From Coenobita brevimanus (lineage: Eukaryota; Arthropoda; Malacostraca; Decapoda; Coenobitidae): DNA of 64,000 nucleotides. Shown here one piece after another: positions 11,122 to 25,029 of the stretch. The stretch spans positions 35,522,015 through 35,586,014 of the forward strand of contig CM064732.1 of assembly GCA_032717465.1 (NCBI GenBank), read 5' to 3'. The first letter of the stretch is position 1. Each line of letters starts with the position of its first letter. The notes under the pieces are model-generated. The model was not told where the DNA came from. It ran no database searches and worked only from the letters and a program-made list of their open reading frames with translations. Position numbers and translations under genes: made by a program.

Positions 11122-11632
11122 ATATGTTTTAATGGTTTTTGTAAGGAATTGCATATGCTAATCTTAATAAATAATGTATATTTATTATTATTTACTAATA
11201 ATAATAATAATAATTAACAAAATATTAAAAATACATTATCTCTGTTGAAGCATATTAAGAAATGCTACTACTCCCTTCCCTCCCGCCTCCCCCACCAACC
11301 CACCCTCGCCACCCGCCCCAGCCTCCCCCATCCATTGTCCAGCCATGCGGGAAGCTCCCAAGACCACGTGTCCCCTGGAAGACCACGTGTCCATTGGATT
11401 GCGCACTGCGCAATCCACAGGGCAGGTGCGCAAGGCAGGTGCGCAAGCGCAAATTTAGTTGTGCAAGCACAACTAAGTTTGTGCTTGTGCACCTGCCTTT
11501 TCATGTGCGCAAGCACAAAATTGCGCATGGTCTTGTGCGGTGCGCAATGCACAAACGATGTCACCAGAGCGCAAGGGTGCGCAATTGCGCTTTGCGCAAG
11601 TGTTTGCGCACCTGCCCAGCACTGGTAAGAAA

Positions 11633-12150
11633 AATATTCATCCTTCAGAGAGGCTGACTTCTGTAGCCACTGATTGTCTGACAGTTTTTTGGTGAACTTA
11701 AGCGACTTTGTCTTGTTGTCACGTTTGCAGAAATCAGGAATCTCCTCTTGATAGCACATTCCCTTGTGACAACAAGCTTACCTTGGTGTGAAAGAGTATC
11801 ACTTCTTCATCTGCTCCAAACTCTTCCCACAGTAGGCGGGCGAGTCGCGTATTTAGGGCATTTGACTTGATGGTATTTACCATGTGCACACTATCATAAA
11901 GTATTAATCTTAACTTTGGTGGAAGTGTTTTTGATGCCACAGAATACCTCTGAATCATATAGGGAAGATGCTTTGTTTCAGAATTCGCCTCGTTCACTCT
12001 TCCTCGAAACCCTGATCAGTGGCCAAGTATTGCTGGTACTCCATCAGTTGTGCACACACATATATTGCTACAAGCAAATTTTTCAGCCTCAAAAAAAATG
12101 AGACTACGGAAAATGTCTTTACCTCTTGTAATCGACTCCAAAGCATATAT
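11633..12150 (-). pseudogene. hAT transposase upstream part (ZBED5-like)
   Basis: On the minus strand the order of landmarks follows ZBED5-type hAT proteins: a residual FFEAEKF and CTTDGVPAILGH block, then KTLPPKL, then NALNTRLARLLWEEFGADEEVILFHTKV, then LSDNQWLQKSASLKDEYF. Family members read HTEVRWLSRG where this copy has HTKVSLLSQG, so the conserved RW is lost. A TGA follows GH (about 12016), and a frame change is needed between LSRGDS and the YQEEIPDF segment. The downstream continuation is interrupted at 11632 by the hAT-type insertion. The N-terminal BED finger is not visible. The gene is dead. Confidence 0.75.
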
Positions 12151-12394
12151 ATATATATATGACAGGGAGTGCTGGAGCTCCCGTTTCATGAGCCCTCAGG
12201 ACTATTTCCTGACCATTCCTCTCTGCTGAACTTTTTCAGTGTCTCAGTTACACAGAGAGTAGGCCAGCATGCTCTACAACACAAAATTCTCTAACTGTCT
12301 ACACCAAACTACATGCACAGTACACACTACACTTCCTTTCCCCCCCCCCCAAAAAAAAAATGGTGTCTCATCACCCAGCCTCGGAGTCCCCAGG
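12151..12394. other. No gene recognised; (AT)n and C/A homopolymers
   Basis: A short (AT)n lies at 12147-12162. A C run followed by an A run lies at about 12342-12360. It may include further decayed hAT sequence but I could not support that. The boundary with the following LINE is not sharp. Confidence 0.4.
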
Positions 12395-15601
<3,207 letters not shown>

Positions 15602-15606
<5 letters not shown>

Positions 15607-15763
15607 CATTCCTTTATTATTAAATACTGTTTTTCATTTACCTCATTCAGTTGCTTCTAACTTACGTAATTCATTGTTGACTCTTATTAGTAGCATCTTA
15701 GCCCTCTACTGTTCATATCACTATTATTATCCAATAATAATAATAATAATTATAATAATAATG

Positions 15764-15799
<36 letters not shown>

Positions 15800-16355
15800 C
15801 ATTATTATTGTTGTTGTTATTATTAATAATATTATTATCATTATTGTTATTATTTGCATAATCATTTTGTTATTATTAGTATTTTTATCCATTTATATTA
15901 CCAGCATTATTAAAAATAATATACGGTAATCATTCTCACAGAGTATCTTCTTGCTACCTCATGTTGGGAGACATTTCATCTACTGGAGGATTATGTACAT
16001 ACCTTAATGTATAGCTAGTTGCAAAATATAGTTGTAGGAATTAACATTACATCCGTTAGAAATTCTGTAATGGCTAGACAAAATACTTGCAAGCACAGCA
16101 CAACCTGACCGACTCAGAGCAATTGCCCCTCTTTTGGCAGTAGCAGCTCAGACTCCTTACACGCCGGACTTACATCATTTGACTCAGTAAACCAAGAAGC
16201 TCTACATGACTTTACTTTCATCAGCTGCACCTCTACCCTATATGAACACGTGTTACATGATGAGTTTAGTTTACTCCAGCTATCTCCGATTATTATAACT
16301 GGAGATAACTCCGACTGATAGGGATAGGGAAGAAGTGCAATGTGGAGAGAGAGAG

Positions 16356-16403
<48 letters not shown>

Positions 16404-17155
16404 TTGGTACAATGAATATGATAAGGTAAAGATTAAGCTAGTAACCAAAGAGAGATCGAGAGGGGATTGGGAGCGTCAGGCTTTCCAGCGCATGTCACCC
16501 TTTCCCCCTCCAGCCCACCCTCCCAAACACCATACACGTTCAATTGGGTTAGGACCGAAAAATATGAGGAGGGGAATCGGCTCACACACCACCCAGTCAA
16601 GGCCGAACACATTCGTACCTACCCAGCCCCTTCCTTGTTATCCTTTCAGACCTGACTGGCGATTGAGCTGGTTGGATGAACGATGTAAGCGGGAGCACAT
16701 GACAATTGCATGGCGCACTTTTTGTATCATCGTCCACCTTAAAACAATTAAACTCAGATGTGGAGAGATTTTCCGAATCGGAGAGTCAGATATCGCTTTC
16801 ATTACCCATTCAGTACTTGAGGTATATATGCTCTGAGATTAATACAATCATTTACTGATATTAGGAATAAGATAAACACATAATCAACGAACTGGAGAAG
16901 TTAAGGTAAAATAAGATCATATCAGAAGTGCTAGAGAAAGTCGTATGGAGGAATGAAAAATGAACAGTGTATTGAACTAAACTGGTCAGTATAGATTCTC
17001 CGTAAGAGAGGTCTTTTCTGATCTGAATTAAATCTCCTGGCTGTTGCAAGGATAGCTAAAATGTGGACGCCATTGTACTGAACCAATTAACCCAAATAAA
17101 TGCTCCTAGAGGCAGTTAAAATAAACTAAAATGAACACGGCCTTATGGTGAAATA
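15602..17155. other. No gene recognised; (ATT)n and (GA)n tracts
   Basis: Contains an (ATT/AAT)n region at about 15720-15900 and a (GA)n tract at 16349-16401. I saw no supported coding frame, RNA gene or transposon end in the remainder. The open frame through the GA tract is low complexity. Confidence 0.5.
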
Positions 17156-17157
17156 GT

Positions 17158-17214
17158 GAAAAGATTTACTGCAGCTCTGATCCACTCACATGGCAAAGTA
17201 TTCCATGGTTCTAG

Positions 17215-17258
<44 letters not shown>

Positions 17259-17304
17259 TCACTGTAGCTCCGGTCCGCTCACATGCCAAAGTGTTTCATG
17301 GTTC

Positions 17305-17346
<42 letters not shown>
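17158..17346 (+). repeat. Tandem duplication of a ~90 bp unit ending in (GA)n
   Basis: The unit AGATTTACTGCAGCTC...CCACTCACATG..AAAGT.TTCCATGGTTCTA followed by (GA)n occurs twice, at 17160-17253 and 17254-17346. The duplicated unit includes its microsatellite, suggesting slippage or unequal exchange seeded by the GA tract. Confidence 0.85.
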
Positions 17347-17347
<1 letters not shown>

Positions 17348-17571
17348 AGATTAAATAAACAATGAGTAGAAAGAGAGGACGATTAATGACCGCGAAAGGC
17401 AGGAGATATGGAGAACATGAGAGACGAAAAGGGATGCAAGGGAATAGTGTAAGAAGCATGAGAATAGAACGATGACAGCGATGTAGGCAGGAAAGTAAGA
17501 AGAAATGGAGGGGGGGGGGGAAGTAAAGACGAAGGACAGAGAGAGGAAAGGTAAAAGGACCGAATGAATGA
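17347..17571. other. Purine-rich DNA, no gene recognised
   Basis: GA-rich low-complexity sequence with a G homopolymer near 17512. The complementary strand is serine/leucine/proline-biased in every frame, as expected from composition. No feature supported. Confidence 0.5.
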
Positions 17572-17945
17572 ATTAGAGGGACACTCACTGGGGCACATCT
17601 CCGACAAGGGCAACGTAATTTCCAAACCACTCTTCATAATTGGTTAGGTTTTCTCACCAATGATTAGGGTTTCTTAAAAAACGATTTATCTATAATACGA
17701 TGCCGATCGGTCCCAAAATTTAATTGATTGTTCCCTGGGACATGGGCTATCTACCCACCAATTTGGGCCAAACCTCTCTTCTAGTTTTTGAGTAACCCTG
17801 CTAACAGACAAACTAGCAAAAATCGATCCCTAAAGTAACTCCTATGTTCCCTTGGAAGCGGAGTACCTACCCAGGAAATTTGGTCCAAATCTTTTTCTTT
17901 TTGAGTAACCCTGCTGACAAACAAACAAACAAACAAACAAAAGAG
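17572..17945 (+). repeat. Dispersed repeat block Y, copy 1
   Basis: Matches 59215-59525 in the same orientation over most of its length. Shared pieces include GACAAGGGCAACGTAATTTC, a TAGG(G)TTTCTCACC block, TGGGACATGGGCTATCTACC and the terminal (CAAA)n. At 59 kb block Y is joined directly to block X. Here X is absent. The internal part about 17810-17890 partly repeats the preceding 100 bp (CCTGGGACATGG/CCTTGGAAGCGG). No coding potential is seen. Confidence 0.8.
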
Positions 17946-18069
17946 TGAAAACATACTCTTCTTGTCGGAGAGAATGAATGAATGTAGTAAGGAGGGAAGT
18001 AAAGAACAAGAGGAGAAAGATATGAGGAAGACAGAGTGGGGAAGGCATGGCTGGGGATGGTTGGCTTGG

Positions 18070-18123
<54 letters not shown>

Positions 18124-19430
18124 GACTGGGAGAGTAAAGGGATAAGCTCAAATACAATAATCCACCTGCTGCCTCTGTGCCTGACTGTCTGTCTGTCTGT
18201 CTGTCGCCTGGCTTGGCTAATTTCCTTTTATTTCTCGCTCTTTCCCTCTCACTTCTCTACTGCTTCTTTTCCCTATCCTTTATCTCCCTCACCTCTTTCA
18301 CATTCTGCCTTGGTCTGTGATTCCCTCCCTCCCGCCCTACTGTAATTCTTCATTTCTTCCTCCGTCCTTCCCTCCGTTATTCTATTACCCTCCCTTGGCC
18401 AGTCCCGAAATCTACACTTCCCCCAACCAGACTTCCCTCCATTCCTAATTCCATATTTCTCTCACCCTTTCTGCCTCCCTTCCTCTCTCATTTTATATTT
18501 TTCCCTCCCTCCCTCTCTAGTTTTATATTTCTCTTACCTTTCTTATGTCTCTCCTTCTGAATTATGTAATATTCGATCTCCCCATCTCAGATCTATACTT
18601 CTCCCCTCCCTCTCTAATTCGTCCCCTTTTCGCGAACTCTCTTCTTTCTGTCTAGTCCTATCGTTTTCAGTTTATCCCTTTACACCTGTAATCTTACTCA
18701 ATTCCCTGCCCCCCCCCCCTTCCTTCCATTCTTCTGTGGTTATCCCAGCCTCCTTCCATCCTTCCCCCCACTTTCCACAAGCACTTTTATTAGGTGACAG
18801 AAAATTACATAATATGGGAAATTCCGAGACACGTCCGTCACAGTCCCTGGAAATACACTGACGGGCCACAGTGTTGGTGTTAGCAGTCGGTATGGTGGTA
18901 GTCTCTGTGTTCACTACTTGGGAGTCGAGGCTTTCCGTAATAGGGAGTCAGTTTCTTGAAAGATGGGGCGTTCCTTGTCAGGGCGTTCGGCATTAGGATG
19001 TCAGTATGATGAAATTCAGAACGTTAGGGGGTCAGGGCACCCGGTATTAGGGAGTTGAAGTATTCTCCTTTAGGGATTTGATATAGTTTTTATTGAGGAG
19101 TCCGGGTGTTCCGCATGAAAAACAGTATGGTCAGTATCAGGGAATCGGGGTGTTCGGAGTTAGGGAATCAGCGGTTGTCGATAATTGGGTGTCAGTGGGC
19201 TTTGGTATTAGGAAGTCGGTATGGTGAAAGCCACAGTGTTCTGTTTTAGGGAGTTAGTAATATTCAGTATTTGGAACTCTATATGGTGGAAGTCAGTTTG
19301 CGTTGTTTTACGCGATTCAGTGATGTAATTTTTTTTCGTAGTGTCCTTTGAGCTTAGGACGAGGACGTGATCAGCAGTTCATTGTTGTACCAATTGGCCG
19401 ACCCCTCAGTGTTAGGAAACTAGGATGTGT
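18070..19430 (+). repeat. Segmental duplication, left copy
   Basis: A (GA)n tract at 18078-18120 is followed by TGTC repeats and a CT-rich stretch. Then comes a segment with the core GTTAGGGAGTCAG repeated irregularly about every 45 bp, from about 18920 to 19260. The same order recurs at 20290-21850: TTAGGTGACA..AAA.TACATAATATGGGAAAT at 18790 and 20718, and AGTTCATTG.TGTACCAA near 19377 and 21790. The offset is about 1.93 kb. The left copy lacks the 476 bp block X found in the right copy. Confidence 0.85.
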
Positions 19431-19439
19431 ATATAAGAA

Positions 19440-20520
19440 TGTAAAGGGAGAATGACAGAATTAGAGAGGGACGGATGGAAGAAGTGAAGAATTATAGTAG
19501 GGCGAGAGGGAGGGAGGGAATCACAGAGCAAGGAGGAATGAAAGAGAGGTTGAGGAGGTAAAAGAAAGTAGAGGGAAAGAAGCAGGAGTGAAGCAAGAGG
19601 GAGAAAGCGAGAGAGAAAGGGAGAAGAGAGCCAAGGCAGGAGAGAGAGAGAGAAGAGGGGGGGGAGATACGGTGAGACCGTGAACGCGAATAAGCGCGAT
19701 AGACAGGGAGAAAGGAAACAGAGATGGTGGTAAGGGAAGACCAGGCAAGAGAGAATGGATGAACAGCAGAGAGGGATGAAGGGGCAGGGAGAGAGCTGGT
19801 GTGTGGGGAAGCCTTGTGGTGTGGTGCAGGGACTGACAGCTCCCTGGTCGACACCCAAATGAGCCGCAGATTCAATATCGTTACTGACGAGGGAGGAGGG
19901 GGCGGGCTGATGACAGGCAAAACAGAGACAGACAGACAGACAGACAGACAAACAGTCAGGCACAGAGGCAGCAGGTGGATCATTGTATCTGAGCTTATCC
20001 CTTTATTCTCTCTCTCTCTCTCTCTCTGTTTTGCCTGGCATCAACCCGCCCCCTTCTCCCTCGTCAGTAACGTTATTGAATCTGCGGCTCATCTGGTTGT
20101 CGACCCGGGAGCCGTCAGTCCCAGCACCACACCACAAGGCTTCCCCACACACCATCTCTCTCTGTGCCTCTTCATCCCTCTCTGCTGCTCATCCTTTCCT
20201 TCTTGCCTGGTCTTCCCTTACCTCCATCACTCAGTTTCTTCTCTCTCCCTGCCAATCCCGCTCCTTCGCATTCATGGTTTCAGCTTATCTTCGTACCCCC
20301 CCCCCCTCTCTCTCTCCTGCCTTGGCTGTCTTCCTCCCTTTTCTCTCTCGCTCTTTCCATCTCACTTCTCTACTGCTTCTTTTCCCTGTCTTTTATCTCC
20401 CCCACCCCACTTTCCTCCCTCCTTGCTGTGTGATTCCCTCCCTCCCTCCCACTCTATTCTTCATTTCTCTCTCCTTCCCTCTGTCTCTTCCGAATTATAT
20501 AATATTTGATCCCCCCATCT
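19440..20520. repeat. Inverted repeat, two ~490 bp arms
   Basis: The left arm (about 19440-19930) reversed matches the right arm (about 20028-20520) closely. It pairs, for instance, CCAAATGAGCCGCAGATTCA near 19855 with TGAATCTGCGGCTCATCTGG near 20078, and the (G)TGTGGGGAAGCCTTGTGG blocks. The ~97 bp spacer contains (ACAG)n and a GCAGGTGGATCATTGTAT block that also occurs inverted at about 18150-18170. Long open frames on both strands here are composition artefacts. The structure could form a hairpin or reflect an inverted duplication. Confidence 0.88.
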
Positions 20521-21860
20521 CAAATCTATATTTCCCCCTCCCTCCCTAGTTCTTCTCCTTTACACTTAATCTCTTCATCCTCCCTAGTCCTATCCTTTTC
20601 AGTCTATCCATTTAAATCTGTTGTCTCACTCAGTTCCTTGCCTCCCCCTCCATCCTTTCTTCTATGGCTCTCCCAGCCTCCTTCCTTCCTTCCCCCCACT
20701 TCCAAAAGCACTTTGATTAGGTGACACAAAAGTACATAATATGGGAAATCCTGAGGCACGTCCGTCACAGTCCTTGGATTTACACTGAAGGACCACGGTG
20801 TTCGTGTTAGCAGTCGGTATGGTGGTAGTTGTTGTGTTCACTTCTTTATTTGGCAGTAGGGGCGTTCGGTAATCGTGAGTCAGTTTTGGGAAAGTTCAGG
20901 TATTCCGTGTTAGGGTGCTCGGCATTAGGAGGTCAGTATGAAATCTGGAGTTTTAGGTATTAGGGAGTCAGGATACTTGGTATTAGGGAGTTGGAGTATT
21001 CCCCTTTAGGAATTTGGTATGGATTTTATTAAGGAGTCCAGGTGTTCACATGAGGGACACAGTATGGTCAGTATCAGGGAGTCGGGATGTTTGGAGTAAG
21101 GGAATCAGTGGTAGCCGATGTAAGAGTATCAATGGGCTTTGGCATTAGGAAATCAGTATGGTGAAAGGCACAGTGTTCTGTCATAGGGGGTTAGTACCAG
21201 TAAAAAGCCTTTGTCGACGAAGTACAAGTGAGACCATTTAAATCCAAAAGCATTGAAATGTCGTCTTACATCTCGAGGATGCCTAAAGTATAATCATGGC
21301 TATCTACCTACCAAGTTTCATGTCTTTACGACAAACTGTCTGGCCTGTGGCCCTCTTTTCAAGATTTTCGACATGCTGCACTTGACGTGTGTCACGTGCC
21401 GCATGCACCGCCGGGGTGTGATGAAACTGGTGAAAAAACAAGTAGTAAAGAATGGGGCATTAATACGGTTCAAACCACGCAGTGATCGGTCCTATGGTTG
21501 CTGAGATATAGCTTCTCAAAAGTGTTAAAGTTGGGCAGGGTCGGACTAGGCCAGGTTGGGCCAGGCCAGGTCGGGCCAGGCTGGGTTGGGCTGGGCAAGG
21601 TTGGGCTGCTCATTTGTGAGAAAATGCCACTACTTGATGAGATACTAGCTAGGGCTTCACCCTCGCTCATAAATATTCAGTATTTGGTAGTCCGTATTAT
21701 GGAAGTCAGGGAGCACAGTATTACAGAATTCAGGGATGTAATTTTATTCTTAGTGTTCTTTGAGCTGAGGAGGAGGATGTGATCGACAGTTCATTGCTGT
21801 ACCAACTAGCCACTCCTTCAATGTCAGGAAGCTAGACCGTGTATATTACAATGTGAGGGT
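20290..21860 (+). repeat. Segmental duplication, right copy
   Basis: The second copy of the segment described at 18070-19430. It has the same CT-rich start (TCTCTACTGCTTCTTTTCCC), the TTAGGTGACA block at 20717 and the GTTAGGGAGTCAG minisatellite from about 20880 to 21190. The final block (TTTGAGCTGAGGAGGAGGATGTGATC) lies at 21757-21783. It is interrupted by block X at 21197-21672. Confidence 0.85.
21197..21672 (+). mobile_element. Block X: 476 bp insertion with a visible empty site
   Basis: In the left duplicate, TTAGTA runs straight into ATATTCAGTATTTGG (19254-19274). In the right duplicate the same two sequences are separated by 476 bp beginning CCAGTAAAAAGCC and ending CCTCGCTCATAA. A related copy lies at 58773-59208. 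The interior has a G-rich stretch built of GGCCAGGTTGGGC-like steps (21530-21605). No obvious terminal inverted repeat, poly(A) or target duplication is seen, so its class is unknown. Confidence 0.8.
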
Positions 21861-23240
21861 ACACAGTACCAGTCTATCTACACAGTCCGACTGCCATACT
21901 GTTAACCACTACATATATTTACCTCACCCGGACGGAGTCTAGCGAGGTATCATTTTTGGTCGAGATTCTTTGTTTGTTTCATTGTTTGTTTGTTAACAAC
22001 ATTACAGAATAACGGCTGAATGACGTTACATGAAACCTTCAGGATATGTGGGCACTGGTTCCAAAAGAAACTTATTAAAGTTTGGAGGTAATCAAGTGAC
22101 ACTGTAAGGTCAAAATCAAGGTCACGGATTTTCAGAGGGCTATAACTTGAAACTGGTTAAGTTAAAGATGTTAACTACTATAACTATAAAGGAACTTGTA
22201 ACATGGGATTTCATTTGGCACCATGACTTTTGACTTTGAGTGACCTTGAATGGTCTAATTCAAGGTCAGGGATTTTCAGGGGACTATAACTCCTAGTTGT
22301 GTCTGCAAGGTTTTGGTTGCTGGGCGACTACTTGTTGCCTAGCAACGGCCGAAAACTCGTTTTTCTTTCGTACTTTTCACGTTTTGTCCTTTAGAAGCAT
22401 TACTAGTGGGCGTAGAAAGCTCTGACTTCTTCAGGTGTATTCTTGAGGTCATTCCCTATTGCAAGTATGCCATCCATATTTTCTCTCAGTCCTATAGTAT
22501 TTGAGTGGCATCCCTGAGAAGATTTGCCTCAGCATCCCTAGCAACCAGTACTGGTTTTCAAAAATGCCCCCCTTAGCCAGCAGCTTCATGGAAAGGAATT
22601 AAAGTTTGCATTCTTATATTGTAGACACTGACTAGTACTACAACTTTCTAATGCACACCTACGTGTTACACTGATCAGGTCAGGGGTCAAGGTCATCAAA
22701 TGCAAAAATGGTGAAAATAGCTAAAATCATGACTTTCATTGTGCGAAATGTTTAGGCTCCGAAGATTATTAAGCCACGACCATGATTCTTGGGTGGAATG
22801 TTGCACTGGAGTACCTCCATACAAAGATGACATTCAGTTTCGAGACTCACTTCCAGGCACTGGCAGCGTCACCTAGAAGTTGTGTCTCTGGTGGGCCATT
22901 CTACAAATTTCAAGGTCCCTAGCTCCACAGTGGGTGGATGGAATCGAATGAAACTTTGCATGCTTATAGACGTTAATTAGTACTACAAGTGTGCTTCATA
23001 GTTGCATCTGTATCCGTCAGGTCAGGGGTTAAAGGTATTCATGTGCGAAAATATAAAAAGCACTAGAATTATGACCTTGCTCACGCGAAATGCTATGGGT
23101 CCGAAGATGATAAAGCAAGGGCCATTATTCTTTGGTGGAATGTTGTGCTGGAGTACTTCCATATGGAAATGACCTCTGGTCACAGACAAAGCTTGGTCTG
23201 CTTAGAGCTGGCCATCGTCATCTACCAGCTTGTTTCTCTT
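21861..23240 (+). repeat. Non-coding region with two sets of diverged tandem repeats
   Basis: Near 22090-22300 a unit of about 140 bp containing AAGGTCA.GGATTTTCAG and CTATAACT occurs twice. From about 22600 to 23190 a unit of about 340 bp occurs twice: TTTGCAT.CTTATA, TAGTACTACAA, GTCAGGTCAGGGGT, GCGAAATG, CCGAAGAT.ATAAAGC and GTGGAATGTTG..CTGGAGTAC. No reading frame fits these. The family is not recognised. Confidence 0.65.
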
Positions 23241-23247
23241 ATAACTA

Positions 23248-23370
<123 letters not shown>

Positions 23371-23499
23371 ACATATGGAATAATAATAATGTGTGAAATG
23401 TGTAAGGTCCGATATAAATGGCCATGTAAGATGCATGGAAGAAGTGTAGTTGATGAGTCATGAACAGGGGAAGGGACAGAAAGATTATGGATGAATCAA

Positions 23500-25020
23500 C
23501 TGCAGGAGTATGCATGTTAGGTTCAAATATGATATGGAAATCTCTGTAATCATTGTGTAGATATCATGTGATGATAAGTGTAAGGCAAAAAAGGACCGAT
23601 ACAAGGATCTGGTGGATGAAGTGATTGGAGTTATAAAGTGTCTTGATGGGTTGCATGAACGAGAGAGTTAGCATTAGTTCTGTGAATGATGTACTGGGTC
23701 GTTATGGACACCTGGAGGAGAACTGTAATGGAAGATGACAATATGAAATCTGTTGGGCGTATGCATCTGTAATTCATATTCTAAGCACATAGATCCAAAC
23801 AAATGTAAGAGGAACAGAGGGAGTGGAAAGAGTGCAGAATTGAACCTGACTGATTTTGTGTTCTTAAAATGAAAAATGTGTAGGAGTGTTGTTGAGAGTG
23901 TTTGAAATTGGCAGTAATCATTTCAGCCGATACTACAAAAAACGATGACAGACAAAGAAAATTGCCATACTGATAGTTGTATGCACTATCAAGAGAGTAA
24001 AAGGCCTAATCCATAACAATTTTCAAAATACTAATAAGGTGTTTATGATTATTTTACTTATTTATCTAGTAAAATATGGATACCACTACCTCCATGTGGA
24101 ACTGGTGCTGTCAGTGTAAAACTATTCAATCACTTATTCGGAAAATCTGAAATCAGATCTGACTACTCAATTTCTAAATCTGACAGTCTGATAGACTACT
24201 TCTCTAAGGTTAATTATTTCTAACCTTACATGTCAGTAAAAGGGCGTGAGAAAACGGTGCAGAGGGTTAGCTGATCATATCATTATATGAGCGAGCTGCA
24301 TAATGAGTGAAGGATGCGGTCAGGGTAAAAGACTTAAAGTGGAGACTGAAAAAATAAAGAAGTGACAAATGAATAACAGAAAAAGGCTGTAGAGTCAGTG
24401 AAGTGGAAGCTAATGGCTCTGGATAGCTTATGAAATACACAATGAGAGTGCTTAGCTAAGAATATCAAAGCATTGGTGGTGTCATAAGGTTAACAACTAG
24501 GAAGAAAGCAGTGGCTAAGGTAGATGTATGAAATGGTTTTAAATGAAGGAGAATAATGCACTGAATCACGCAAAGAGACTAGCAGAAAGGAAGTGATCTT
24601 GGTAGAAATATGAATGGACTCTTATTCTGAAAATAAGAAATTATTTTTGGAGGAGGTTAGAAAATATAGGCATGAAGGAAGAGTGAAAGGAGAAAGTGTG
24701 AAGGATGAAAGTGGAAGAAAACCAGCAATTAAAGCTGAATTTAGGAGCAGGGCAAAAGAATACTGTGAGAGGTAGATCAATGGGAAATATGAGAGCAGAA
24801 CAGAATTAAGCAAAATTGCTTTTGACAGCATGCAAAGAAGGGTAATAGTGTAGGGAAATGTGACACTGACAGAACACAATAATGCTGTGCTATTGCTGAA
24901 AAATCAGAGTGGCAGCAGCTACTGACAAGGTTCATGCTGAAATGTTAAAAGTGGTGGGAAGATTGTAATGAAGTGTTTGTTAGAAATATGTAAATGGAAA
25001 TATGTGAATACAATGGAAGA
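23500..25020 (+). pseudogene. Heavily decayed LINE (endonuclease to linker region)
   Basis: No long frame survives. Short plus-strand stretches in changing frames resemble a common arthropod LINE: LGRYGHLEENCNGR at about 23690 recalls the 'G..G...NGR..LEFC' part of its endonuclease, and NKKLFLEEVRKYRHEGRVKGESVKDE.GR at about 24640-24720 recalls the 'LFWKEV.KVRKG.......DG' linker before the reverse transcriptase. The RT is absent; a new sequence type begins near 25030. Assignment is from pattern memory and is moderate at best. It may belong to the same broad group as the LINE end at 38774-38988. Confidence 0.5.
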
Positions 25021-25029
25021 AGACTGTGA

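Larger units (their letters stand above)
10242..11624. mobile_element. Non-autonomous hAT element, 1383 bp
   Basis: Ends are CAGTGGTGGGCAG and, reversed from the right, CAGTGCTGGGCAG. The flanks are GTAAGAAT (10234-10241) and GTAAGAAA (11625-11632), an 8 bp target duplication with one mismatch. Short CAGNG ends plus 8 bp duplications define the hAT superfamily. No transposase is encoded. Both ends are packed with GCGCAA/TTGCGC motifs. The centre has (CT)n runs and a perfect palindrome. It was inserted in another hAT-family transposase gene. Confidence 0.9.

Noticed and set aside
17842..20724. Serine/leucine/proline-rich open frames in several frames on both strands
   Set aside because: They follow CT/GA-rich composition and overlap each other; none resembles a family.
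22600..23190. Possible CRISPR-like or coding repeat
   Set aside because: Two diverged ~340 bp units without constant repeats or spacers. The genome is eukaryotic and no frame is kept.
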